Notes: generated from the letters alone by a model not told the origin. A stretch of 39,820 bases of DNA from an uncultured bacterium (GCA_947383005.1 CANDBT010000040.1:1-39820); one strand, 5' to 3'. Counted from the first letter of the stretch, positions 16,992-25,828 are shown. Numbers and translations are program-made.

Positions 16992-17825
16992 CTATATTAG
17001 CCCTAAATATTCAAACGCATTCCAAATGCCGTCTTTATCCACATCTGTAGTAATGTAATCTGCCATAGCCTTGATCTCATCTCCGCCGCTGCCCATAGCC
17101 ACCCCATAGCTGCAGTATTCCAGCATAGGTATATCGATTTTGGCATCCCCAATGGCAATAGTGTCCGACACATCCCGATGAAGATGCTCCAAAAGCTTCT
17201 CTATCGCATATGCTTTGGTAATATTTTTCACTCCCAAATCCCCAAACAAGGCTGTTTCACCTTTTCCGCCCCAGGTACCTGCCTGAAGCTGCGGAAACCG
17301 CTCCCGGGCATCCAAAAAATCCTGATAATCCGACAGAATAAAGCTAACTTTATTTAAATCATCCCGGTACAGCTCCCCTCCGAATATCATCTCCGGAAAA
17401 GCCGAACGGACAGTGATCTTTTCTCCATCCGGCCTGCCTTTCCGTTTTGAGTATTCTTGCATAACTGGTTCGCCTTTTTCCTCAAAATGTTCACTAGCAT
17501 AAAGCCCGCTGTTGCTTTCCAAATAGAATTCCAGCCCACGCTCATGAAGCCAATCCACAATCTGCCTGCATTGTTCAGCAGTAATCTTCTGATGCAGAAT
17601 CACTTCTCCATTGTCCTCCACATAACTGCCATTTCCCCCGATCATACCATCCAGGCCGATATCCCAAATTTCCTTATATACTTCCGCCTTGCTCCTTCCC
17701 GTGCTCATATAAACACGGTGGCCGTTTTCCCGGGCCTTTCGAATAGCTTTGACCGCCGAAACGGGAATATTGCCCTCATAATCAACCAAAGTACCATCCA
17801 CATCGATAAAAATAATCTTGCCCAT
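16992..17825 (-). CDS. Cof-type HAD-IIB hydrolase (sugar-phosphate phosphatase-like)
   Basis: 277 residues. HAD motif I is FIDVDGTLVD at residues 5-14 with nucleophile and acid/base aspartates. Motif II is the Thr/Ser in YMSTGRS. Motif III Lys is probably in VKNITKAYAIEKLL, and motif IV is IGDAKIDIPMLEYC (a GDxxxD pattern). The C2-type cap between is typical of Cof/YidA enzymes, which dephosphorylate small phospho-sugars or flavin-type metabolites; the substrate cannot be told from sequence. GGGAGG precedes ATG 17825. It has its own promoter and is divergent from mntP. Confidence 0.88.
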   Translation of the reverse strand: MGKIIFIDVDGTLVDYEGNIPVSAVKAIRKARENGHRVYMSTGRSKAEVYKEIWDIGLDGMIGGNGSYVEDNGEVILHQKITAEQCRQIVDWLHERGLEFYLESNSGLYASEHFEEKGEPVMQEYSKRKGRPDGEKITVRSAFPEMIFGGELYRDDLNKVSFILSDYQDFLDARERFPQLQAGTWGGKGETALFGDLGVKNITKAYAIEKLLEHLHRDVSDTIAIGDAKIDIPMLEYCSYGVAMGSGGDEIKAMADYITTDVDKDGIWNAFEYLGLI

Positions 17826-17845
17826 CGCTGATTCCTCCCTTGTAC

Positions 17846-17873
17846 ATTATATATCGCATGATATTACGATCAA
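17846..17873 (-). promoter_or_regulatory. Promoter of the HAD hydrolase gene
   Basis: Minus strand TTGATC (17868-17873), 16-base spacer, TATAAT (17846-17851), about 20 bases before the start codon. Confidence 0.6.
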
Positions 17874-17955
17874 AAGGCGTTTTGCCGCTAATATCACGTT
17901 TTATTATACTACTTACAGAAAAAACCGGCAAGAGAGATAAAACGTTTTTCCACAT

Positions 17956-18017
17956 CGTGAATAGTAACGATTTGTTGTAACAGTTCACAGATAGCCTGCC
18001 AACACATGAATAGTAAC
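17956..18017. repeat. Cluster of family A/B end fragments upstream of mntP
   Basis: GTGAATAGTAAC (17956-17967), GTAACAGTTCACAGATAG (from about 17977) and TGAATAGTAAC ending near 18017 are variants of the terminal repeats of the family A and B elements. They form a small inverted-repeat array between the divergent HAD and mntP genes. No target duplication is seen, so these are likely eroded copies. Confidence 0.5.
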
Positions 18018-18061
18018 GCTTTTGCTGCATATACTACGGTAAACGATTATTGGAGAAACGC

Positions 18062-18640
18062 ATGCCGATCTGGGAATTATTCGTTATCTCCGCCGGACTT
18101 GCCATGGACGCCTTCGCCGTATCCATCTGCAAAGGTCTTTCCCTGCAAAAAATGAATATCCGCAGCGCCTTTATTGTCGGAACATATTTCGGAAGTTTCC
18201 AAGCGTTGATGCCGCTTTTAGGCTATATAACCGGCAGACATTTTTCCTGCGCCATAGCCGTTTACGACCATTGGATTGCCTTTATCCTTCTTGGCATAAT
18301 CGGAGGAAACATGATACGGGAAGCTTTAAATCAGGAAGAGGAATCCTGCAGCTCTTCCGTTGCTGCCGGAGACATGATTATTCTGGCCATAGCCACCAGT
18401 ATTGATGCCTTGGCCGTAGGCGTAACCTTTGCTTTTTTCCCTGTCCACATTCTCACAGCCATCGCCTTAATCGGCATAACCACCTTTGTCCTCTCTTTTA
18501 TAGGCGTAAAAGTCGGCGTCCTGTTTGGCAGCCGCTATAAATCCAAAGCAGAATTTTTTGGCGGTGCAGCTCTGATTTTTATGGGAATAAAAATTCTTTT
18601 CGAACATTTATCCTTCCGGGTATACTCATTTCTCAAATGA
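18062..18640 (+). CDS. mntP: Manganese efflux pump MntP
   Basis: 192 residues, six predicted membrane helices. The two internally repeated motifs of the family are present: [14 protein letters not shown] near the N-terminus and [17 protein letters not shown] in the second half, each with the membrane aspartate needed for Mn(II) export. ATG 18062 is preferred over TTG 18050 because GGAG at 18052-18055 lies six bases before it. The leader is short and I see no yybP-ykoY manganese riboswitch. A terminator follows directly. Confidence 0.93.
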   Translation: MPIWELFVISAGLAMDAFAVSICKGLSLQKMNIRSAFIVGTYFGSFQALMPLLGYITGRHFSCAIAVYDHWIAFILLGIIGGNMIREALNQEEESCSSSVAAGDMIILAIATSIDALAVGVTFAFFPVHILTAIALIGITTFVLSFIGVKVGVLFGSRYKSKAEFFGGAALIFMGIKILFEHLSFRVYSFLK

Positions 18641-18660
18641 TTGAGATTTTTGCGGAAAAA

Positions 18661-18702
18661 GGAAGATATTGTTAAATAAATAACAATAATTTCCTTTTTT
18701 TT
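18661..18702 (+). terminator. Terminator of mntP
   Basis: GGAAGATATTGTTA (18661-18674) and TAACAATAATTTCC (18681-18694) pair with one mismatch and are followed by eight T. Confidence 0.85.
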
Positions 18703-18711
18703 ACTTTTATG

Positions 18712-18740
18712 TTGGCAGAAAAACAAAGTTATGATAATAT
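18712..18740 (+). promoter_or_regulatory. Promoter of the PTS EIIC-like gene
   Basis: TTGGCA (18712-18717), 17 bases, TAATAT (18735-18740), about 115 bases before the start codon. Confidence 0.55.
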
Positions 18741-18853
18741 AACAGGCAACTGCTTTGGCTCAGGGTAAGCCAAATGTGTGCTTACGATAACATATATCAG
18801 GTCCCTGCCTGACATTTATCAATTTACTTCCATCATCAAAAGGAGATTATCTC

Positions 18854-19876
18854 ATGGCACACACAAGCATAAAACAATTTTTACAGAAAAAAAATGTCAA
18901 CATTACCGTAAAAACCTACCTCATCGACGCATTGGGAGCCATGGCGTACGGCCTTTTTGCCTCCCTGCTCATCGGTACCATCTTCAACACTCTGGGCAGC
19001 AAAACCCAAATTTCCCTGTTTAATACCATCGCCGAATACTGCACCAATGCCACCGGAGCCGCCTTGGGCATCTCTATCGCCTATGCCCTGAAAGCTCCCC
19101 AACTGGTTCTCTTTTCCGCTGCTACCGTAGGAATTGCCGGATATGCGCTGGGCGGACCCGTAGGGTCTTTGGTATCCGCCATTGTCTCAACGGAATTAGG
19201 CAAAATCGTTTCCAAGGAAACCCAGGTAGATATCCTGGTCACCCCCGGCGTGACGATTATCTCTGGTGTGTTGATCGCCCAGTTTGTCGGCCCCGGCGTC
19301 TCTCTGTTTATGACGGGCTTCGGCAATATGGTAAAAACAGCCACGGAAATGCAGCCATTCTTTATGGGCATGTTAGTTTCCGCCCTCATCGGCATCGCCC
19401 TGACCCTTCCCATCAGCAGCGCTGCCATCTGCTTCATGCTTACCTTGGACGGTCTGGCCGGCGGCGCCGCTACCGCGGGCTGCTGCGCCCAGATGATCGG
19501 TTTTGCGATCCTCAGCTTTCCGGAAAATGGTATCGGAGGTCTGATGGCACAAGGTCTTGGTACCTCCATGCTGCAAATCGGCAATATTGTTAAAAATCCT
19601 CGCATCTGGCTCCCGCCTACCCTAGCTTCGATAATCACCGGGCCCATTGCCACCTGCCTTTTCCGCATGGAAAATGTCCATACCAGCTCAGGCATGGGAA
19701 CCTGTGGTATGGTAGGTCCTATCGGTGTTTATACGGCTATGGGCGGCGGCGCCCAAATGTGGCTGGGAATCTTCCTCGTCTGCTTTATTCTCCCTGCCGT
19801 GCTGACCTGGATATTCGGCCAAATATTCCGTAAAATAGGATGGATCAAGCCGGGAGATCTGAAACTCAATCTATGA
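18854..19876 (+). CDS. PTS_EIIC_2-family permease, orphan
   Basis: 340 residues, about eight to ten hydrophobic segments rich in Gly and Ala. ALGAMAYGLFASLLIGTIFNTLG, the GPVGSLVSAIVSTELGKIV segment and a conserved C-terminal HTSSGMGTCGMVGPIGVYTAMGGG stretch match the membrane IIC proteins of PF13303. Such proteins would be expected to move a sugar with phosphorylation by IIA and IIB partners, but none is encoded nearby, so it may act as a facilitator or use remote components; the substrate is unknown. AGGAG precedes the ATG. The gene is monocistronic between its own promoter and terminator. Confidence 0.82.
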   Translation: MAHTSIKQFLQKKNVNITVKTYLIDALGAMAYGLFASLLIGTIFNTLGSKTQISLFNTIAEYCTNATGAALGISIAYALKAPQLVLFSAATVGIAGYALGGPVGSLVSAIVSTELGKIVSKETQVDILVTPGVTIISGVLIAQFVGPGVSLFMTGFGNMVKTATEMQPFFMGMLVSALIGIALTLPISSAAICFMLTLDGLAGGAATAGCCAQMIGFAILSFPENGIGGLMAQGLGTSMLQIGNIVKNPRIWLPPTLASIITGPIATCLFRMENVHTSSGMGTCGMVGPIGVYTAMGGGAQMWLGIFLVCFILPAVLTWIFGQIFRKIGWIKPGDLKLNL

Positions 19877-19902
19877 CAACAGCCTTAACGGCAGCTTTGA
19901 CA

Positions 19903-19966
19903 AAAGCGTCAGAAGGCGGAAGCAAAATCCTCAATGAGATTTTTATCCGCCCCTGACGCTTTCTTT
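19903..19966. terminator. Bidirectional terminator between EIIC and S41 genes
   Basis: AAAGCGTCAG (19903-19912) pairs with CTGACGCTTT (19953-19962), with an inner GGCGGA/TCCGCC stem. T-rich sequence follows on the plus side and TTTTGTC on the minus side, fitting two convergent genes. Confidence 0.75.
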
Positions 19967-19995
19967 ATTGCCTTAATGCATACTCCCTGACATTT

Positions 19996-21339
19996 TTATT
20001 TTCCTAAAACCTCAATTGCCTTCTGCACCTGATTATCCCTGTCTAAAGGGATTTCAAATGCGTCAACTAAATCTTCAGGAATCTCCTGTTCGATTTCCAC
20101 ATCAGGATCCAAGCCTTTTTTATGCAGATCAACCCCGCCCGGCGTATAATAATGAGATATGGTCATTTTTATCGCTGAACCGTCATCCAATTCCAGCAAA
20201 CTTTGCACAATTCCTTTGCCGAAAGAAGTTGTTCCGACCAGTTTTGCACACCCGTAATCCTTGAGCGCCCCTGCCAGCACTTCGGAAGCGCTGGCTGAAT
20301 TCCCATTAATCAAAACCACAATAGGTATATCTACCTCATGGCCGTCTTCCTTGGGATACCGGGCATCTCTCTGACCCAAATCCGACTCAAAACGGATTTC
20401 ACCATCCGCACTGAAATACCTGTCACCCTGGCCATTTTTATCCGAAGTAGAAACAATGGTGCCATCCAGCTTATCTTCAGGCAGAATATATGCCGCCATC
20501 TCTACCACAGAATCTAACACGCCGCCTGGATTATCCCGAAGATCAATGATCATCTTCTCCATACCTTGCTCCTGAAGCGAGTCTATCGCTTCGGCAAACT
20601 GCTTTCCTGTCACCAACTCAAATTGAGTAACCTCAATATAACCAATATTCTCTTCCAACATCTGATATTCTACGGTTGTCGCCTCAACTAAACGTCTCTC
20701 AATCTGCAGCGGGATCTCTTCTCCTTCACGCAGTACGGTAATATCCACCCAGGTTCCTTCTTCCCCCCGGATTTCCTGCTGCACCAACACATCCAGCTCC
20801 ATGGTAGACGCTTCGATCTCGCCCACTTTGTAGATAATATCTCCTTTTTTCATTCCCGCTTCTTCCGCCGGTGAACCACGGAAAATCCGCAATGCCGTAA
20901 TCGTACCGGAAGATATATTTTGGCTCACCAGCACACCGATGCCACAGTATACCCCTTCTGTTTCCTCAGTTAAGGCGGCATACTCTTCCGGCGTGTAATA
21001 TACGGTATAAGGGTCATCCAATCCCGCCAGCAACCCCTTATATATGCCTGCCTCCATTAAATCTGTATCAATATTTTCTTCAAAAAGGAAATATTCATCG
21101 ACAAGCATCTGCAAAGTACCAATCTTATCTTCAATGTTTTCCATATTCAATTCTTTTCTGCCCGTCGGAGATTCCGCCACCGGCTGCAAAAGCCGTCTGT
21201 GATTAGCCATCACCGTCCGTCCAATCAGGCATATTCCCGTAGCCACCCCTACAATAATCAATCCGGCAAAAGCCGTTACCAGAGAACCTACTAATACGCC
21301 CTTCCAAAATTTATTCTTTGTCTTCGTCTCGTTTTCCAC
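19996..21339 (-). CDS. S41-family C-terminal processing peptidase (CtpA-like)
   Basis: 447 residues, GTG start at 21339 with AGGAG upstream. One N-terminal membrane helix (about 13-38) anchors it to the outer face of the membrane. A PDZ domain (about 120-200, GIGVLVSQ... GSPAEEAGMKKGDIIYKVGE) precedes the S41 protease core. The catalytic Ser is in NGNSASASEVLAGAL and the Lys in TTSFGKGIVQ; DLRDNPGG is the conserved core loop. It lies downstream of ftsE-ftsX-M23 on the same strand but is separated from the M23 gene by 333 bases containing two mobile elements. A role in processing the hydrolase or other division proteins is inference. Confidence 0.9.
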   Translation of the reverse strand: MENETKTKNKFWKGVLVGSLVTAFAGLIIVGVATGICLIGRTVMANHRRLLQPVAESPTGRKELNMENIEDKIGTLQMLVDEYFLFEENIDTDLMEAGIYKGLLAGLDDPYTVYYTPEEYAALTEETEGVYCGIGVLVSQNISSGTITALRIFRGSPAEEAGMKKGDIIYKVGEIEASTMELDVLVQQEIRGEEGTWVDITVLREGEEIPLQIERRLVEATTVEYQMLEENIGYIEVTQFELVTGKQFAEAIDSLQEQGMEKMIIDLRDNPGGVLDSVVEMAAYILPEDKLDGTIVSTSDKNGQGDRYFSADGEIRFESDLGQRDARYPKEDGHEVDIPIVVLINGNSASASEVLAGALKDYGCAKLVGTTSFGKGIVQSLLELDDGSAIKMTISHYYTPGGVDLHKKGLDPDVEIEQEIPEDLVDAFEIPLDRDNQVQKAIEVLGK

Positions 21340-21370
21340 AATTTTCTCCTATCAAACTTGCCTGCCAACC

Positions 21371-21582
21371 TAGTACTACCTTGCGGAAATTTCAGTGAAT
21401 TCGGCACTCGCTATTTCCGCCCTCTGCACGCCTGCAAAGCCAGACGTAGGCACCGCTACGTTGCTAAGCGCCAGTGGCGCTTGCCCAGCAAGGACCGGAA
21501 TGGAGTGTAGAACGTCGCTTTGCAGACGCACAGATGACGAAAATATCAAAGTATTCACTGTTATTTCCGCAATGCAGTACTA
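21371..21582 (+). mobile_element. Family C element, copy 1 (TA-flanked MITE-like)
   Basis: About 212 bp bounded by TA on both sides, with imperfect terminal inverted repeats of about 30 bp (AGTACTACCTTGCGGAAAT... and its counterpart). The interior has a GCAAAGC/GCTTTGC stem enclosing a copy of module D (21460-21493). An almost identical copy lies in reverse orientation at 29220-29435. It sits between the M23 and S41 genes. A TA target duplication would fit an IS630/Tc1-type transposase, but AGTACT is itself palindromic, so the boundary is ambiguous. Confidence 0.75.
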
Positions 21583-21589
21583 GATTTTT

Positions 21590-21648
21590 GTAACAGTTCA
21601 GACGGGTATCTTCTTGCCCGTCTACGCCGGACAAAAGCCGGGATGTCC
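21590..21648 (+). mobile_element. Family A MITE, 59-bp left-end fragment
   Basis: Starts with the family A terminal repeat GTAACAGTTCAGAC and follows the consensus through the GACGGG/CCCGTC hairpin to GGATGTCCAT, then stops. The right half is missing. It lies eight bases from the family C element and 25 bases from the end of the M23 gene. Confidence 0.75.
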
Positions 21649-21672
21649 ATAACCAATCGGCAAAATCATTAG

Positions 21673-22914
21673 TCATGGCGCAACCATTAACTCCGGATTC
21701 ACATATTTGCCGCCGGAACGAATTCCAAAATGCAGATGTGGTCCTGTGGAATATCCGGTAGACCCTACTTTTGCTATCGTCTGCCCCTGGCTTACCTGCT
21801 GCCCTTCCATAGCCAGCAACTGCGAGCAATGCATATACACCGTAAAAACGCCCCCTCCGTGATTAATCATTATGTAATTTCCCGCCGAATAACTATATGT
21901 GGAAATCACTACCGTACCTGCCGCCGAAGCTTGTATAACCGAACCACTGGGCGCACCGATATCGATTCCCTGATGGCTGGCGGAAGCTCCTTCCGTAGGG
22001 GTTTCCCGCTGGCCGAAACCAGAAGTAATCCTTGAGCTGGCAGGACAGGGCCATATAAAATTAATATTCCCCAGACTTGCCGTATTATACCTTTTCCCGG
22101 CTTCCTCCGCCGCTTTTCTGGCGGCTTCCTCGGCTCTTCTGGCCTCCTCTTCCTTTCGTTTGATCTCTGCCTCCAGTTGTTTTATCCTTTCCTCCTGAGC
22201 CTGGATATCCTTCTCATATCCGCTAATCTGCCCCTGCGCTGTGCCAATCCGGCTCTCCACGCTATTCAGCTCGCGGCTTTTTTCCGACAGCAACGTTTCT
22301 GTCGATCGCTGTTTGGCCTCGTTCTGTTCCTGAAACTGCAAAAGCTGGGCATGCTCCTTGGTCAGTTTCTCCTCGTAAGCTGCCACTGCTTTCTTTGTCT
22401 CCTCATACTCATTCATCTTCTGCCGATCATATTGCGAAATCTTTTGGATGTATTCCGCCCGGTTCATCATCTGCACGATATTTTTCGACTGGAACAACAG
22501 TTCCAGATAACTGGTCTTTCCCTGTTCATACATATATTTTATTCTGAGTTTCATGGCCTCATACTGACTGGCCTCCGTCTGTTTTGCCTGTTCAAGCTGC
22601 CGTCCGGCTTCTTCAATATCCTCCTCTTTCCGTTCAATCTGTTTTTCCAGATCGTCCATCTCCTGAGCCAATTGATTTAAAACGCCGTCCAGTTCCGTTA
22701 TATATGCCGCCGTATCGCTCTTCAGCTTTTCCAACCCTCCCAATACCTCTTCTACTTTCTTTTTTTCTGCTTCCAGGCTGTCGGCCTTTTTCCTCGCTTC
22801 CTCCACATCCTTGCTTGTGGCATAAGCCAAGCCATGACCTGATGCAATCACAAAAAACAATGCTGTCACACAAACCAGACAGCGTATAAACCAACGTCTT
22901 CTTTTCCGTCCCAT
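21673..22914 (-). CDS. EnvC/PcsB-like coiled-coil M23 peptidase, FtsEX partner
   Basis: 413 residues. Signal peptide (about 1-32), a long coiled coil (about 35-270; KKVEEVLGGLEKLK, EKQIERKEEDIEEAG, a second half with KRKEEEARRAEEAARKAAEEAGK) and a C-terminal LytM/M23 domain (about 285-413). The zinc ligands HQGID and HLHFG are intact, so the enzyme is probably active, unlike E. coli EnvC. Coiled-coil hydrolases next to ftsEX (PcsB, CwlO, RipC) are opened by FtsX to cut septal or lateral peptidoglycan. It begins seven bases after the ftsX stop, which supports the same pairing here. Confidence 0.9.
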   Translation of the reverse strand: MGRKRRRWFIRCLVCVTALFFVIASGHGLAYATSKDVEEARKKADSLEAEKKKVEEVLGGLEKLKSDTAAYITELDGVLNQLAQEMDDLEKQIERKEEDIEEAGRQLEQAKQTEASQYEAMKLRIKYMYEQGKTSYLELLFQSKNIVQMMNRAEYIQKISQYDRQKMNEYEETKKAVAAYEEKLTKEHAQLLQFQEQNEAKQRSTETLLSEKSRELNSVESRIGTAQGQISGYEKDIQAQEERIKQLEAEIKRKEEEARRAEEAARKAAEEAGKRYNTASLGNINFIWPCPASSRITSGFGQRETPTEGASASHQGIDIGAPSGSVIQASAAGTVVISTYSYSAGNYIMINHGGGVFTVYMHCSQLLAMEGQQVSQGQTIAKVGSTGYSTGPHLHFGIRSGGKYVNPELMVAP

Positions 22915-22921
22915 AGCCCAC

Positions 22922-23830
22922 CTATACTTTTGAATATTTGCGGATAGTAAAAAAACTTCCCCAAAAACCTATTCCTCCCCCTAAAAGCAACGCCGTAACC
23001 ATCATCACCGGATAGATATTTTCAATAGGCACAAAAGAAAAAATCTCCGACGGCACAGAAAACCTTGCGGCCAAATATCCCGCCGCCCAGGAATACAATA
23101 TATATATTCCCGCCAAAGGAATCACCGCTCCGGTAATCCCGATTAACAGCCCTTCTACAATAAAGGGCGCCCGGATCATAAAATTGGTAGCGCCCACCAG
23201 CCGCATAATCTGGCTCTCCCGTTTACGGAAGGCTGCCGCCACGGAAATCGTATTGCTGATTAAAAACATGGCTACTGCCAGCAAAACACCGATAATCGCT
23301 AAGGAAAGCAGACTCACTACACGATTAAAACCAGCAAAACCTTCTATCACCTTATGAGAATAATTTACTTGCCGCACCCCGTCAAGAGCCTGTAAATAAG
23401 ATGCCAGCCGATCCTGATCCTCAATATGGTAAACATAAATCACGTAACTGGCAGAACCGGCCAGAGGATTATCCTGAGCAAAACCGGCAGCCAGCTCTTC
23501 ATGGCCAACAAAATAATCAGCCTGGAATTCTTCCCACGCCTCCTGAGCGGATACGTAAACCATTTCCTTGATCTCGCTGCGGCTGCCGATAGCCGTCCCC
23601 AAAGCCAAAATATCCGCTTCTTCAAGATCCTCATCAAACAATACCGTAATGCCTACCGTATCCTCCATATTCTTAATGGTAGACTGGATGTTGGCAATAA
23701 GGGAAAAAAACAAGCAAAATAAAAAGACGCATGCAGATATCGTAGCTATGGATGCCAAAGAAAACCAGATATTTCTGCATATGTTTTTTACCCCTTGCTT
23801 GATACAATACCAAATTACATTAATCCTCAT
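22922..23830 (-). CDS. ftsX: Cell division protein FtsX
   Basis: 302 residues with the FtsX layout: one N-terminal membrane helix (about 22-45), an extracytoplasmic domain (about 46-170) containing ITVLFDEDLEEADI and VRQVNYSHKVIEGF, then three more helices in the C-terminal half with RKRESQIMRLVGATNFMIRAPFIVEG between the second and third. The extracytoplasmic loop is the part that activates the coiled-coil hydrolase encoded next. It starts nine bases after ftsE. Confidence 0.95.
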   Translation of the reverse strand: MRINVIWYCIKQGVKNICRNIWFSLASIATISACVFLFCLFFSLIANIQSTIKNMEDTVGITVLFDEDLEEADILALGTAIGSRSEIKEMVYVSAQEAWEEFQADYFVGHEELAAGFAQDNPLAGSASYVIYVYHIEDQDRLASYLQALDGVRQVNYSHKVIEGFAGFNRVVSLLSLAIIGVLLAVAMFLISNTISVAAAFRKRESQIMRLVGATNFMIRAPFIVEGLLIGITGAVIPLAGIYILYSWAAGYLAARFSVPSEIFSFVPIENIYPVMMVTALLLGGGIGFWGSFFTIRKYSKV

Positions 23831-23839
23831 GAAAGCCCC

Positions 23840-24505
23840 TTAGCATATCTCATCGCTCACAATCTGTCCTTTATCCAAAACAACTACTCGTCCGCCCGTC
23901 TGGTCTACAATTTCCTGGCTGTGCGTCACCATAACCACAGTAGTTCCCAGTCGGTTAATATCCTGCAAAAGCCGAATAATCCCCACCGCATTTTCATAAT
24001 CCAAATTGCCCGTGGGCTCGTCGGCCAACAATACCTCCGGCCGATTAACCAAAGCACGGGCAATAGCCACCCGCTGTTGCTCCCCGCCGGACAATTGCTG
24101 TGGCAGATATTTGTATTTCGAGGAAAGACCCACCAGTTTCAGCATTTGGGGCACCGTTTCCCGAATCGTACGAGAAGAAGCTCCTATCACCCGCTGGGCA
24201 AACGCCACATTTTCAAACACATTCCGGTCATTAAGCAACTGGAAATCCTGAAATACAACGCCAAGACTCCTGCGGTATTTAGGCACAAACCGTTTTTTCA
24301 TCCTTCCCAAATCCCAATTATTGACAAAAATCTGACCGGAAGCAGGCTCTGCCTCTTTTGTCAGTAGCTTAAGCAAGGTAGATTTGCCGGAACCGCTCCG
24401 TCCCATGATAAATACAAACTCCTTATCTCCAATAGCTATATTTATATTACGCAGAGCCTTATTTCCCGTGTCATAAGTCATGCAGACATCCAAAAATTCA
24501 ATCAT
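23840..24505 (-). CDS. ftsE: Cell division ATP-binding protein FtsE
   Basis: 221 residues; cytoplasmic ABC ATPase that drives FtsX. Walker [10 protein letters not shown], signature [15 protein letters not shown], Walker [13 protein letters not shown] and the H-loop VTHS are intact. ATG 24505 is four bases after the stop of the upstream regulator gene, so the two are probably translationally coupled. Confidence 0.96.
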   Translation of the reverse strand: MIEFLDVCMTYDTGNKALRNINIAIGDKEFVFIMGRSGSGKSTLLKLLTKEAEPASGQIFVNNWDLGRMKKRFVPKYRRSLGVVFQDFQLLNDRNVFENVAFAQRVIGASSRTIRETVPQMLKLVGLSSKYKYLPQQLSGGEQQRVAIARALVNRPEVLLADEPTGNLDYENAVGIIRLLQDINRLGTTVVMVTHSQEIVDQTGGRVVVLDKGQIVSDEIC

Positions 24506-24509
24506 ATCA

Positions 24510-25598
24510 TCAAAAATCCTGATTTTCCATATATTTCATATACTTTACCACCATCAAGGCAATCTTAAAAGTAATCGCATCCTCAAATATACGCAAATCC
24601 AAACCGGTGCTCTTTTGCAATTTATCCAGTCGATATACCAGGGTGTTTCTGTGAATATAGAGCTGCCTTGACGTCTCTGACACATTAAGGCTGTTTTCAA
24701 AAAACTTATTGATTGTAGCCAGTGTCTCCTCGTCAAAATCATCCGGCGATTTGTTTTCGAACACTTCACGAATAAACATCCGGCAAAGCGGCAACGGAAG
24801 CTGATAAATCAGGCGGCCAATGCCTAAATTGCTGTATGCTACTACATTCTTCCCGCTATAAAATATCTTGCCAACATCAAGAGCCATCTTGGCCTCTTTA
24901 TAGGAACGGGATACTTCTTTAATATCACTTACAATTGTGCCATAAGATACATGGACCTTTGTCATAGCCTCCGTATTGAGCATGTCCAGAATCATATTGG
25001 CTGTCTTGTCCAAATCCAAATAATCCTCGTTGGGCTTCAGTTCTTTCACCAAAATGATGTTTTTCTCATCCACGGCAGTAATAAAATCTTTTGTCTTTGC
25101 CGCAAAAAGACTGCGGACGGTCTCCAAAGCATTGATATCTTTTTCATGCTTGGTTTCAATAAGAAATACAACACGCCGAACGGTAGTTTCAATATGCAGT
25201 TTTTTGGCGCGGTTATAAATATCCACTAAAAGCAAATTGTCCAACAGCAAATTCTTGATAAAATTGTCTTTGTCAAACCGTTCCTTGTATGCTATCAACA
25301 AATTCTGCACCTGAAATGCCGCCAGCTTCCCTACCATATACACATCGTCACTGGCGCCTCTGGCCAATAAAATATATTCTAACTGATGCTCGTCAAATAC
25401 TTTAAAAAACTGATAGCCCCGAATCACCTGGCTGTCAGCAGGCGAATCCACAAAAGACAAGATAGAGCTTTCATATTCTTCCGCTTCCGGAAAAGTGGTA
25501 GCCAATATTTTTCCTTCCGTATCGCAAATGCAAAGATCAATCCTGGTAATTCCCTTCAATCCTTCAATGGTAGTCTGTAAAATCTGATTGGAAATCAT
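24510..25598 (-). CDS. PucR/CdaR-type transcriptional regulator
   Basis: 362 residues. An N-terminal sensor-like region (about 1-150, IDLCICDTEGKILATTFPE resembling a PAS/GAF or sugar-diacid domain), a central GGDEF-like CdaR region (about 150-270) and a C-terminal PucR-type helix-turn-helix (about 300-360, ENSLNVSETSRQLYIHRNTLVYRLDKLQ). The ligand is unknown. AAGGAG lies upstream of the ATG. Its tight junction with ftsE is unexpected for a metabolite-responsive regulator and suggests it is transcribed with, and perhaps controls, the division operon. Confidence 0.82.
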   Translation of the reverse strand: MISNQILQTTIEGLKGITRIDLCICDTEGKILATTFPEAEEYESSILSFVDSPADSQVIRGYQFFKVFDEHQLEYILLARGASDDVYMVGKLAAFQVQNLLIAYKERFDKDNFIKNLLLDNLLLVDIYNRAKKLHIETTVRRVVFLIETKHEKDINALETVRSLFAAKTKDFITAVDEKNIILVKELKPNEDYLDLDKTANMILDMLNTEAMTKVHVSYGTIVSDIKEVSRSYKEAKMALDVGKIFYSGKNVVAYSNLGIGRLIYQLPLPLCRMFIREVFENKSPDDFDEETLATINKFFENSLNVSETSRQLYIHRNTLVYRLDKLQKSTGLDLRIFEDAITFKIALMVVKYMKYMENQDF

Positions 25599-25688
25599 CG
25601 CATACGCTCCTTATTCAAAGACTTTTATTTCTATTATTGGTAAAAATACATATAAAACCCTTATCTTATATCTTATAGCAAAATCAAA

Positions 25689-25727
25689 AAAAAAGCAAGC
25701 GAGTATCTTCTACTCGCCTGCCTTTTT
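25689..25727 (-). terminator. Terminator of the ugpC-like gene
   Basis: GCAAGCGAGTA (25695-25705) and TACTCGCCTGC (25711-25721) pair with one mismatch. A minus-strand T-run (plus 25686-25694) follows, with T also on the plus side. Confidence 0.8.
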
Positions 25728-25731
25728 TATG

Positions 25732-25828
25732 GTTACTGTTCACAGATACCCTACGAACGTAACCGCATATGCCGCTAAAGCGGCATGCGGGCCGCGCGAC
25801 GAGTAGGGGAAGTAGCCTCCCCTACTCG
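25732..25828 (+). mobile_element. Family B element, left-end fragment
   Basis: Begins GTTACTGTTCACAGATACCC and continues AACGTAACCGCATATGCC as in the complete element at 33745. Instead of module D it then has only GCTAAAGC before the return arm GGCATGCGG, giving an empty version of the internal stem. A separate 11-bp perfect hairpin (25800-25810 / 25818-25828) follows. No right terminal repeat is found. Confidence 0.55.

Noticed and set aside
17874-18061. yybP-ykoY manganese riboswitch upstream of mntP
   Set aside because: I looked for its conserved motifs and found only transposon-end palindromes and a short leader.
21395-21583. A 60-plus residue reading frame conserved between both family C elements (starting MNSALAISALCTPAK)
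   Set aside because: It is present in both copies only because the DNA is nearly identical. It spans palindromic sequence, has no ribosome site and its end is not conserved.
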